Assembly: GCA_035771175.1 (NCBI GenBank)
Contig: CM069598.1
Span: forward strand, 7,285,413 to 7,349,412
Source of the DNA: Paratinospora sagittata
Lineage: Eukaryota; Streptophyta; Magnoliopsida; Ranunculales; Menispermaceae
Direction: 5' to 3'
DNA length: 64,000 bases
Positions 47,078 through 59,300 of the stretch are shown piece by piece. The notes beneath the pieces are model-generated. The model searched no databases. It was given only the letters and a program-made list of their open reading frames with translations, and had not been told where the DNA came from. Position numbers and translations under genes: made by a program. Numbering within the stretch: position 1 is the first letter of the stretch; each line of letters begins with the position of its first letter.

Positions 47078-50000
47078 TCATGAATCGTGTGGTGTGACTA
47101 ACCCAGTTGTGTCTTTAAGAATCTTCCCCGCCCGCCAATAGATAGCACCGGCTGTTTTTGATGTCCCTAACTGTAAATTGATTAGAGTTGGTGAGAAATT
47201 TCAAAGATGTAAGATAAATAAGATCACAATTGAATGAGTTTGCTAGCAAATACAACTATGAGAATATTTGTGTCAGAACAGGACAATTTCTTCATGTTCT
47301 TAAGATACATGTGTCCAAAAAGAGGGCCAACTGCATTCACAGTCAATGGGTTTTATGATATCTCTTGGGATAAATTCTGTTGCAATGAAAAAGGATGACC
47401 TTTCGGATTAAATGGTTTTATCGTTCTTGTGTTTTATTGTGATTTTTCATATTTTCTTTGTAGTGATAATTTAAGGAGAAGTGACCAACAATATTTCAAT
47501 GTTTTCAACATGTAGGCAAGGGGTGATTTTTTCTTGTTCCTCACATCCTGATACAAGCATTCCCCATGAAACTGAAGTGGAAAAGATATTACCTTAATTT
47601 CCATGGAGTAATAATCACGCCATAGGCTCACATCTTGGCCATACGTTGCTAGTGCGGATTCATACAGCTTGCGAGCATTTACAAGGCCATCATTCTCCCT
47701 GATAAATGCAAGATTTGCTTCCAACTCAATACAATTTCTATGGAGCGCAAGACTTGGACGAGGTAAAGCTAGATATCTGCAAACAAGATATGGTTTTAAA
47801 GAACCAAAAAATAAAAAAATAAAAAACTTTGCTCAAACTCAGAGTATTGCATACATCTGCAAAATGAGGCAACACAAAACAACAGGATCTATTATAAACT
47901 ATAATGCAGGGAAGACAAAGTGATTTTAGCATACAGAATTTGCTCAAGACAAATATGCACGTTTGCAAACATTGTTTAGGTCATTGTGAAAAGGAAGAAC
48001 GAGTACAGTTTTATTATATGCATCACAATCACAACTCACATGCATCAAAAGCCTTAAGAATTTAACCAACTAGTTGGTATTAATAACGACCATCCTGCAT
48101 AGTTGAATTATGCTGAGACCCCTTTTGATGCAAAGCATAGCTTCAAATAATGTTCTCTAAAATCAAGTCTTTTCTTCTTTTCCCAACCCCATCACCCTTT
48201 TAAATCCTACAATCTGCATATCCGTACTTGTGTAAACCATTATTTGCATTTGTGGTTCATGAGCAAATTGTCTATAGTTTATTAACCATAGAGTTAGTTC
48301 TCAAACTCTGGGATTATAGAAAAGGAGCTAACTTCTGATGGAATGCAGTTCTAAGGTTCAAATTCTTGACTAGCATGGCATATAATATAAGTTCTTTTAA
48401 CATAGTTTTAGATGGTCATGATCTTCCACATACCGCTTATACATCTCTCTTGCACACTGAATGCCATCCTTCTGAAGAACACAATTTACGATAGCAGAAG
48501 AAAGTGAAAATGAACCCTCCGCATCTCGAGCTAAGAGATCTAGGGATATCCGAAGAAGCTTATTGAAATACTTTTTACTTGGAAAGAACTTGATGGCCTG
48601 CAAAACAAGAAAGAGCAAGTACGTGAAACCAACCATTTACGCCAGAGTAATATACTCTAACAAAATGAAGCCCATCTCATTGAAGATAGAACTTCAGATA
48701 ATTCATATCAAACGTGTTCCGTGAGACTCAAATCTAGAATAAAGAATAACTTATCTAGAATAAATAAATAAATAAAATGTCACAATAACCCCAAATATTG
48801 TAGTGAGTACACTGCTTGTTGACAGAAAAGGATGGGTAATGGATGAGAGTCGACGACTTACTCAAGAATTAAGAATAACTAAGTGAGAAAAACAAATAAA
48901 TGTCCAAATGATCACAAATATTGTAGTAAGTACACTGTTTCTTAGAAGAAAATAGGGAATGGATGAGAGTTGACTACTTACCATAAGCCATAAACTCTCA
49001 GCTTCTGATATCTTCACTTTCGCTAAAGCATTTTGAAGGAGCTCAAATAGTGAGCGAATTTCGTCCTTACTTGGAGAGTGAGAGTTCCTTGCAGCCAATT
49101 TCATCTCTATTGAAACCCTTGAGACCCACAACTTCCCTGATTTTGAAAGTTTTCCACAGCAAAATTTCTCCACTAGCTTTCTGGCCTCCTCTATATTCCC
49201 CATTTGCAGAAGAAGCAAAACATGTTGGTTAGCAAGATCCTCTGTCATGCATCCAATGGATTCAGCCTTTTCGTACACCTTCAGCAGCTGTGATGATAAC
49301 TCAACTACATAATCAGAAATAACAGAAAAGCCAATGATCCTGGATTCTTCATTTTCGGGAGCAATAACATCCATCCAAAACTTTGCATAGTGGGAAAACA
49401 TCTTGCTAGAAGGCACAACATTCAAAGCTTCTTCATATATCTGTACAGAAACGCAGAAGGCAAAAGTGAGACAAAAATCAGAAGGGAAGGCCATGGAGCA
49501 ACTAAGTATTGATTAACACTCAGCTAAGCATGGAATTCATATTGGGATGATATCTTGTAGGCCTAGAAATGGAACACATATGAGTGAATAAAAAACTATC
49601 ACCTACACTGTTCCAGGCATACCAGATTCAGTTGAGAATAATGTTCTCAAATTTGCCACTTATCATTTAAAAAAAATACAGCAAGGATAACTAAAACAGT
49701 TTTCCATATACAGAAAACAAGTATGATTCAGAGAAGGGACAAGAGATGACTATAACAAAGATGTCAATCATGTATAGCTCAGAAAAGAAAAGAAAAAAAA
49801 AAAAAACCCACTTATGGCAGATTTTTTTAGCTGTAATATTCAATAAAAAAATGTTAATGGACAAAACCTCATTTGAGCATACCATGGAAAGATTTTTTAG
49901 CTGTGCCATCTAACAGTAGCATAGTGGAACAACGAACTATTTATATAGTGAATTAAAATCTCTCATGTAAGTACCTCGTCACCTACCATCTTGCCAATTT

Positions 50001-52730
50001 AGCAACAAAGTTCCTAACGCATAAATTTAGATTTTGATTCTACTTGAAGAACCTACAACATCTTTAATAGTTTAACTAGACAATCCCACATCCATAGCCC
50101 CCGCCTCATGCCTTAATTACCTAGTTTAAGAATAAACCACAGAAAAAGTAAAGTTTCGGTATTAGTAGGCAAATCAGGTATGAGAATGAGTTAAGGATTT
50201 AGTTTTCATTGAGAACCTTCCCTTCGTTATATCTTTTCTTTTCTTTTTCCTCATTTCTGTAGTTTTCAAGAACCTTCCCTTTATCGTATTTTAGTTCTTC
50301 CTCTGCCTATATCATTACCATTTATCTTCAATAGGTCACTCTTCCCGACTGGCTCATCTAACAGTTTGTTGTATGTATCTAAACCATCCTAATCAACTCT
50401 CTTTTATTTTACATAATTGGAGCTACTTTCACCATTAGAGATTAGTAAGAATTGATCAAGATAGTTCTAAACACATAAAATAAAGACCACTAGATGCACC
50501 AATTAGAAATGACCTATTGACAATTAACAATAATGATATAAGTAGAGGAAGATCTAAAATAACAACGTGGAGCAAGAAACATCCTCCTTCCCTTACTGTG
50601 AACTATTTATTTCCATCCAAAGGGCCAATAAAAGAGAAAAAAACAACTGGTAAAGTTTTAAAAAATGCTATAATTTCATGTTATTGACATCTTCTACCAC
50701 ATTTTTCAAGGAAAAATACATCTTTGACTTCACTAATTTCCATCCAAATGTATTAGTGATTGAGTATCTTGACCATGCAAAAGTACATAATATTATCTTT
50801 CTTTAGAAAAAAGAAGAAGAAAAAACAGTTAAAGTAATACCCATTCAAAGTCTAGCATAGCATCCTCAGTTATATGTGCCGATAATGAACAACCAAAAAT
50901 AAAATATGGAACAAGCTATATAATGAGGAAAATGTTAGACAAAGTGTAACGACAAAAGATGTGTTAAAATAATTTACATTTTTGAAAGGTAAAAAGGATT
51001 GCATCTTGCATGTTCACACTTACCGCAGTAGCCTTATTTAATTGATGAAGCAAGTCCTCTTTACTCATTTTTGTTTTATTTTTAAGATTTGAAATTTGAC
51101 GCCTAGCGTACCAATCCCAAAACTCTGGTTCATTTCCAAAATCCCTTTTCATGTCATTCAATATAACTTTTTCAAGTTCTTCTGAGCGTGCTAGGTTAGT
51201 TGAATCCATAATCTCCAAAAACCGCTTTCGTAGACTCATACTTGACCGAAGAGCCACAACTGCATCATCATAGGCAGTTTGAAGGATAGATGAAGCCCCC
51301 ACCCTGAGTGTGTCCTCTCTCTTCTCTGATTCCCCATCTTGGACAGGTCCATCAGCATTCTCTTCTTCTTCATCAAGAGGCATAAACAGATCCTTATTTT
51401 CATCTCTCCATTGTGTCTCATCCGCATCTCCTTGATCAAGAACCAGTGTCCCTTTGTCTTCTCCAAGAATAACCTTCCGAGCCTTCAATTTGTTGAGGTA
51501 TGTCAGCTCCATCCGGAGATATTCAACCCATAGATCCTCTGAATATGGACACGCCCTCAAAGCTTTCTGCATAGTATTCCGAGCTCCTGTAACATCTAAA
51601 TTCTGATTGAACTCCCAAGCTGCAGCATAAATCCAAAGATCAGGGACATTTGGATGAAACCCGATTGACTGATCAAGAACCTGCAATAAAAAAAAAAATC
51701 AAGGTTAAATGGCACCATTGTTATTTTAAAATCCATTTTCTACAAAACACAGGTCATCAAATTACCCAAAAAAGAAAAATAGAAAAATAAAAGAAAATTT
51801 GCAACAAAAACAGAAATTTAAATTAAACACACCACCCATTAGTTTTAACTATCCTATCAGATACTGAAACATTCACAAAACACTAGCATTTACTATTCCA
51901 TTTAAAAGGTCCACATTTTGGCTTTCAGAAGCCAATCTAATCCTAGAAACATTTTCGAGAAATAAAAGCCTCCGACATTGTTAAAATGAATATTTAGATT
52001 ATATGACAGAACAATAACTGAATACAAAAACAATACAACAGAAAAGATAATGTACTAAAGCACATTGCTAGTCCATGTAAGAGTTTAGACATGATTTAGG
52101 GGTAAATCTTTGAATGCACCTAATAAGTTCACTTTGATAACCCTCCAAGTAAAGTAGCCATTATCTTTCAGAATTGCAAATTAAAAAAAACCTAGCAGCC
52201 ATTACACAGATTCAGCACTAACATCGTTACAACCTAAAACAAACTCGATGCAAAATTAAATCAACGAAACCAATCAAATTAAGAAAATCCAACGTGAAAA
52301 TCGACCAAATTTACATATAACATACCTTCTTGATCCGGCCATGTCCACGCTCTCTACAAAACTCAAGATACTGAAACCAGAGACCAATATCCCCTTTAAA
52401 TCGCGTTGTCGCCAATCTATATATGTCAAGAATCCTCAAATCCCCAGTGCTATCAGAAACCGATCGCTTCAGCTTCTTCTCTCCGTTCTCCACCAGTCTC
52501 CGAGACACCTCTCTCTTGCGGAGGCGACGGAGCGCGTCGACTTGCTTCTCGTAGTCGATGTAAGCCAAGAAATCCGGCTTGAGAGGGCTCGGACGATGGA
52601 TCCTGTACTCGAAGTTCCTTCTCTTCTTTGCTATCTCCGCGAGCTCTCGCCGAGTGAATATGCGTTTACTTTGGAGGTCCTCGAACTCGTCCACCATGCG
52701 CTCGAGCCTGTATTGAACCACGTCCGCCAT
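47078..52730 (-). CDS. UTP6: U3 snoRNP-associated protein UTP6 homolog (small-subunit processome)
   Basis: Six exons give 653 residues: 52326-52730, 51024-51680, 48982-49440, 48434-48597, 47593-47776 and 47078-47170. The N terminus (MADVVQYRLERMVDEFEDL..KRIFTRREL..IAKKRRNFEYRI) is the UTP6 N-terminal domain. It is followed by HAT repeats (half-a-TPR), for example FKGDIGLWFQYLEFCRERG, NVPDLWIYAAAWEFNQN and SEDLWVEYLRMEL. An acidic stretch (DEEEENADG) follows, then more HAT-type helices such as YEEALNVVPSSKMFSHYAKFWMD and ARKLYESALATYGQDVSLWRDYYSMEIK. UTP6 is part of the UTP-B module that binds the U3 snoRNP for 18S rRNA maturation in the nucleolus. All junctions fit GT-AG. Intron 2 holds RTE LINE fragments and intron 3 carries a duplicated donor region. 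Confidence 0.93.
48775..48985. repeat. Tandem duplication covering the UTP6 intron 3 donor
   Basis: The block at about 48897-48985 (AAATATTGTAGTAAGTACACTG..GGAATGGATGAGAGTTGACTACTTACC, given here in two pieces) recurs at about 48775-48862. On the minus strand the distal copy has AGTAAGTCG where the true donor reads GGTAAGTAG. The period is about 122 bases. Confidence 0.75.
50290..50560. repeat. Inverted pair of RTE LINE fragments in UTP6 intron 2
   Basis: The plus-strand block at 50293-50440 (TTCCTCTGCCTATATCATT, AATAGGTCACTCTTCCCGACTGG) matches the antisense RTE piece at 20120-20260. About 170 bases on, 50511-50556 (GACCTATTGACAATTAACAA, ATGATATAAGTAGAGGAAGA) is the reverse complement of its start. 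Together they can form a hairpin with ~45-bp arms. Confidence 0.65.
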
Positions 52731-53516
52731 TTTTTATCACTTGGAGGAGATTCTGATTACCAGAGAAATCGAATCGATTAGGTTTTGAAGCGTAGAAGCC
52801 AATACGAGAATTGAAGCCGCTGCGGCTGCAATCAAAGATCTCAAAATCATAAACGTCACAAAACATTGTCTATATATGTTGTAGAGCCACAAAAATAAAC
52901 TTAAAAAAAAAATCAAAAAGTAGGATCCTATTAAACTTAGTATTTTCCATATATATATATTTTTTATTTTGAGTTCTGCGTAGTATATCTTTAACATTAT
53001 TCTATTTTAAATAAAAAAAATAAAAACCTTGAATTGAAAATTTTATTTTAATTTTTTATCCTTTATTTTGATTTTCTTAAGGTTAAAAAGGGCATTCATT
53101 TCAAGGTTAAAAAGAATGAAAATTTTGAATTGTACTACTTTTTATTCTTTTAAGTGTTTTCTTTACCTTTTATTTTAATTTTCTCACACATTTGCTATAT
53201 TAATATGGTCCTCAAGTTCTAACCTAACCCAGAAAGGTTGATGGGCAAGTAATTTTTTTCTATACCCATATATTAATTGATTAAAAAAAAGCACTTTACA
53301 CATGATCGAGTAGTTATAGACTTGTAGAGAGGGCTTATTGGCATTAAATTAATGGCAATTGAAACAAAAGTAGCAATTGTGGTATTCTCCGGTCCAGCAG
53401 CAACTTTAAAAGGTACCAACCACCAAATGGCTTGAAGGTTATTAAACAAACTGCAATGCAAATTGATTTATTATCACAAGGATTATTTATATAACACAAG
53501 ATGCACAATAACTTAA

Positions 53517-53640
53517 TCTCCGCCACCACCGGAGGCCGAACCACTTCCATTGCCTGTCTCCGATCCTCCTCCTCCTCCTCCTCCTCCACCTCCAGCTCCC
53601 AATCCCATGCCAAAACCAAAGCCCAATAATCAATAATACG
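53517..53640 (-). pseudogene. Glycine-rich coding relic
   Basis: The minus strand reads LLGFGFGMGLGAGG, then a poly-Gly run, then SETGNGSGSASGGGGD and a stop. A stop codon lies just upstream in the same frame and no start or signal peptide is present. This looks like the 3' end of a glycine-rich protein gene that lost its 5' part. It is not an obvious copy of the GRP gene at 62093, whose tail differs. Confidence 0.4.
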
Positions 53641-54479
53641 AGTAATATAAACAAAATATATAGCCAGGTACATTAAAATGCAAAATAGTTAGACCATAGT
53701 TAGACCATGCACATAAACTTGTATCCTTCAGAATGCAACATTTTGTTTGATAAGTACAAGAGGGCATGTTTATCTGATGCAAATTGGAATAACATATTCT
53801 TTGCCCATGTCAAAGTTTCAAAGGATGAATGTTCATGACCATGAAAGAAGTAATATAAAAACTTCAATCTAAATTTCAACATTTTGTGCACAATGCATCT
53901 GTTTGTATAAAAAGTGATCAGTTTCATTAAATAAACTTAATAAGAGAGATGGTGGAGTGGGGTGAACAATGTTGTGGGTCTCTCATCACCACTCTTATTC
54001 TTCCTTTCTGCACTCTTCTATATTGGAATCTCAGTTGTCTTTTTTCTTTTCCCCATCTAAAATTGATTCTCATTGTCTTTTCTTTTGACTGTACTATAGA
54101 GCTCTAGAAAAAAGCTACTTTCTTCATGAGGGGTAATATATAATTACGTGCTTTCCACATAACATCAAAATCATATCAATAATCAGATGAACCATACAAG
54201 AAACTTGCCAAGTTAGTTTCTTGATAAGTGAAAACATTGCATTTACATAGTATATACTTTTGCTCAATTGCAGTCTAGTCACTACACTTAATAGGAAAAT
54301 GATACTATTTTATGTTTGATATTCAAAAACCATTTGTGCATCAATTATGACCTATTACCTCTCATACAACTCATCATCTACATAATTATAACAACACAAC
54401 AATGATACTAAGAGCATATAAAAAAAAAAAAGATCAACTAGATACCTTTTTGTATAATGCAACATTCACACCTTCAATT

Positions 54480-54610
54480 CATGCTTAGGTTTAGGGTTGG
54501 TATTTTTGAACTCCAGATCTGCAAGTGACCATTTGGCATCATCATCATATTCTAGGATGGCAACTTGTCCCTGGAAAACTTATGCATTTTTCCCATAATG
54601 CTCCGGTCAA
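54480..54610 (-). pseudogene. Possible exon relic of unknown gene
   Basis: On the minus strand one frame gives FQGQVAILEYDDDAKWSLADLEFKN.. (trimmed) and an adjacent frame gives QIDRSIMGKMHKFSRDKL. The composition is protein-like and unlike the surrounding AT-rich DNA, but no start, splice context or known family is recognised. It could equally be a short-lived chance frame. Confidence 0.25.
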
Positions 54611-55248
54611 TCTGAACATATGACAAGCACAACACAGCAACATCAAATCAGCACTTTTCTCATAAACAAGGAAAAACACAGCATTACTGTACATGATTGA
54701 AATTTTAAACCAAAACTTTATTTATTAAAATTAAAGTCGAAAAAGGAGTACACAAAGATATATTACTTTCTGTGATGGTTAAACTATGTACAGCATAATA
54801 TGGGTGATGCCTAAGCATTCAAATAGGTTCACTAAAGCATAAATGTATGAACTGGTGACTCCCAAAGCAGACAATCTTTACATGGTTAGAGAACTGAAAA
54901 TCATGATAGAACAAAATAACCAGTTTTACTATAATTGTTAAGACATTGTCATTGGTACAAGAAATAAATATAGAAAACAAAACAGAATATGAACGAACAA
55001 TAATTAATATTTGGATTAATTCTGGTTGCTACCACAAAACATTAGCAACGGTAATTAATATTTACTTGTTACCTCTTCTTCCTTTAGCAATCAGAATGAT
55101 TGGATGCAGTTTATACTTAAGAGCTCCAAGATGTAATTCTTTCACGCCTGCCTCCACTAGTCACCCTACAAAGAGAACTCCACACCCTCACAATCATAAG
55201 CCAAAATCGCTGCAGTAAGGATCTCAACCTATTCATAAACACTAGTTC

Positions 55249-55617
55249 ATGTGTCTTTATCAACTCTTTGGCCATTTTTGCCAAGGAGATGAAAATGGCA
55301 GAAACCTGATTTCTCCAAGTTGTATGTGCTTAGGGGGCGCCCTGAGAGATAGCTTCCATGGTGGCATGGCATTAATGGAAATTGCGAATTTAGGCTTGAA
55401 ATTCTTGGACATTTTCCCCTTCTTCAAAACCATGAATAATAAGAGAAGTGAAGTGAGCATTTTAATTAAAAGGATTGGAGTTCCACAATGGTATAGGGAG
55501 CTTAGGAGATCACTTGGGCTTACCAGATTAAAATGTTTGAGTTCCGTTGGCATGGCAAGGGAATCATATTACTCAAATGATTATAAATTCAAGATTCTTT
55601 TTGGATTTGAGTACTAA
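55249..55617 (+). CDS. Unrecognised open frame, 122 codons
   Basis: An open frame on the plus strand encodes a basic protein with pieces such as CMCLGGALRDSFHGG, LGLKFLDIFPFFKTM and GVPQWYRELRRSLGLTRLKCL. GC content is higher than nearby DNA. I do not recognise the family. No introns, promoter or partner exons are evident. It may be a gene fragment or a chance frame, and I would not count it as a real gene without transcript support. Confidence 0.25.
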   Translation: MCLYQLFGHFCQGDENGRNLISPSCMCLGGALRDSFHGGMALMEIANLGLKFLDIFPFFKTMNNKRSEVSILIKRIGVPQWYRELRRSLGLTRLKCLSSVGMARESYYSNDYKFKILFGFEY

Positions 55618-56358
55618 GGAGTAGGGACAGAAATAAAAATTCACAAAAATAAATACAGATTAGAGTCAATCATGGCCAAGATGTGTAGCAAAAGATGATG
55701 CAATTATTCAAATCAATCTCATTTGACTACATCGCTACATGGGACTTTTCTAGCATAAGGTGCTTTCTGAAATGATGACAGTGGCAACTATTTGATGCTT
55801 TGATTTCAAGCCAATCAAAAGCAAAGGTATCGACCTCAGATACCCTGATATAATCATAAAAAAATTCTCACAATTTCTGCCCAATATATTGAGTTCTTCT
55901 GATATCTTCCAAACTCTTAGAACACATATTAACCTCATTCAGAGCACATGAAACTCTACAACCATACAAATAAAAAGAATTTGTTGTACCCAAATCTATA
56001 ACCACCATGTTTTAATGGTCTTAAATATGGAAATTGATACACATATAAGTTAATGCTAACATTTACAACATAACTTGGATTTCATGTTTAACCAAAAATT
56101 TCCAATTTTTATTAAAATAAAAATAAAAATTACAAACTGTTTAGACTTTAGCCAAGGTAATAACTAAAGAGTAAGATGAGCAGCTACTGATAAAACATGT
56201 CATACAGAAAATATGAAGAAAATGGTTGGCATGAACACTGTAAATTAACCTACATCCTCTATTCCTGTCCCTTCCTGTCCCTTCTTAGTAGGGACCTAGT
56301 GTACATTTCGTCTCAAATACAATAGGGTAGATTACCCAATTTTTGTGAAGGTTTAACT

Positions 56359-59300
56359 TCATGATCCAGCTTCATCTGCTTCTGCTGCAGAAATCTCAGA
56401 ATCTAGCTTGTTTATGAGTTGTTCACTTACATGTTTTGCAACCGATATCATGTCAAGTATGACACTTGGGTCTAGGCCTGCACCACCTCGTTTTGTCAGG
56501 CCACATATCTGCCCCTTGCTATTTATGGAAACAGAGACAGCTGAACTCATATGGGATTCCTCCTCTGAGGTTGGGTCCACAATGTAGTGTCTACCAACCT
56601 AAAGCACAACAGGAAAAAAATTATCAAATAAGGTAGCAATAAGAAAATATTTACATCGGCATTTGCATATGGTAACAGAATATGTCATGCTCTGAGTTAT
56701 AATCACCTTTGTTAAAGTAACAATGATAGGGACACTGGATGTGTCAAACCGTAAAAAATCTTCGTCACTAATGTCAACCTCTGGCTGCTCTTCAGCAGAG
56801 ACTTCAGTGGCCATGTTGACTTTTGGGATGCCCGTATTGCTCAAGGCTGCCTGTGAAAGACGATTACAAAAATTTGTTTGTATCAGTCTGCAATTTAGCC
56901 TCCTTATCAACTTCAAGCAGTTAAGTGACTCTAGAATAGTGAACAAGAACATGGTTCGAAAATTCCCAGAAATTCGGCGAAATTTCACTAATTTTTTCCC
57001 TTTTTTTAACACCAAAGTGCAAAGTGGGTGTAAAATAAAAAATACAAAAAATTGACAAAAAATTCGATAAAATTAAAAAAAAACGATGAAATTCGATAGA
57101 GAAGTAAAAAAAATGTTATTTCATCAATAGAATAAAAAATAATAATAATTATGTATTATTTTCAACTTCATCAACCAACATAGCAATATAAATTTTAAAA
57201 AATATTTTAACAAGCTAACAAATTATGTAGTTTATGGGATATGCTTTACCAAAAAGAGAAGAAAAGAAGCAAAATAAATAAATATGAAATAAGATAAAAA
57301 CTTAAAAACAAATTAAAAGAGTTCCCAAAGTCATCTTCTTTTAGTTAACTCTTATAAAACAAAATTACAAAACAATACATTTAAATAATAAACTAATAAA
57401 TTAAGCATGGTGGAATTCAAACTAGCAAAGTACATGGTCGAGAAGCAAGCCACCACACAATTAAATATCCAAACAAAGAAAAGAATTTAAGACCAAAAGC
57501 CACAATTTCAAATTCATCAACCCACTTAACAAGATTGATTTTGTTAGGTCACTTATTAGTATTTTTTATGTATTAAAAGTGTCTATTTATATTAGTTTTT
57601 AGTTTATACTACAATAAATCTAGATATTTAAGCATATATGCAAAAATTCTCTAAACTTCTCTAATTTAGTGAATTTTTACAAAAATTCTCTATGTCGAAT
57701 TAAACTTCTCCGAATTAATTCCAATTTTCAAGTGATCGAAGTCAAGTCGAAATCGAATTTTCGATCCTTGAACAAGAATGATGGTGATACAGAAGGATGT
57801 GCAGATAAGAAGTCTTTAAAACCACTAAAATAAAGTTGTCACTTCTCCAAAGACTTCCTTCTCTTTAGTTGCTCCCTATCTCCCAACAAAAGAAAAGGAG
57901 TGCATGCCTTTGGGGTGGGGGTTGTTCTGTACTTGGTTACCATCAAATTTTTAAATGTAGGATTTAATCTCTAGCTTCTCATTTTTTCTGTCACAGCCCC
58001 TCTTTCTAGGATTGATTGATGTTGGTCACAGAAAATAGCTAAGTCAACAATCCGTACTCAAAGCCTTTAACAACTTACAATGTCAATTATGCCACAATAT
58101 GCATGTACTGAGCATAATGGCTTCTTTCAACATTCTATGGATCCTTTATTTTCTAGTATGTCAAACTTAGTCACTTTTGCTAAAGACTAAAACCAACAAA
58201 ATGAAAATAGAGAACAAAACCTTAGTGATGAAAGTTTAGTAGTATATATCAAATGCAGAAACTACCAGGAAGAAATAAGAAAAAAATAAATAAAATAAGA
58301 AAAGTAATAATAGTAAATTTTTCATGTGGCCCAAAAAGAGAAATGAGTCACATTGAAGGATCAATACACTTATAGGAAATACACCAGACATGCTGACAAG
58401 TTGACACTTCAACACGGTCAACTCCTCTACAAGAAACAGACACTTTGGGCAGAAACCCGAAATATATAATTTCATATGAGCTGCAGAGCATATTTTAATT
58501 AACATTTACCAGGTGCCAATAGCGAGAAAGACAGAAAATGGCACCACAGAAGGAGATCAAGGCTATTAGGATCCAAACAATTGAAGACATTAAAATGGGG
58601 AAAATATATATGTATATATTATTTGGAAGAGAAAGATATGTAGGTTACCTTGATGGCAGCACCAAATGCATCCAGTAGATTGCCATCCGCATTGATAACA
58701 AGGCCCTCAATATAAAGGTCCCAACAGATCTTTCCTTCAATCACATTGAGAGACAAGAGATCGATTCCAGCCCCTGACACACACTACATGGTCAACAAAA
58801 CTGAAGCAAGAATCCATTTAATCAATAAGCATAAATGATCCACTAGAAACTGGATTTTTTTCTTAACTAGAGGACACACAGTCGACAACTGAAGTTTCAT
58901 GCTGTATTAGTCAAATATCATACCTGCTCCACTATTTCCACCCAGTAAACATTTCTGGAGAGCAACTGATAATTCTGTTGATAATTCTTCACCACCTCTG
59001 CCCTGTTAACAAGTTGCACAACATCACAACTGAAAACTGAACAGTAAATACGACAACATTTATAACAAGTCTAACATGTATGTAACCAATAGGAACTAAC
59101 ATAAAGAAACATGGTGAAAAAGCAAAGCCGATAGAATCACATTTAAATTAGAGTCCTCATTAAAAAATTTGAATTCATGGTATTGAAAATGTTGTTATCA
59201 GACAACAACGATTAAGCGATAACAGTGATTTAGAAAGAAAAGTATATATTGCCTTAATCCCATCTAATATTCCAGGATATTCTTGGACTTAATCACTTGC

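Larger units (their letters stand above)
52731..56358. other. Intergenic, UTP6 promoter and RRP42 3' flank
   Basis: Mostly AT-rich and non-coding. Two short stretches look coding-derived and are listed separately: a glycine-rich relic (53517-53640) and a possible exon relic (54480-54600). An unrecognised open frame is at 55249-55617. Confidence 0.5.

Noticed and set aside
52341..52781. A 146-codon plus-strand frame
   Set aside because: It is the antisense shadow of UTP6 exon 1.
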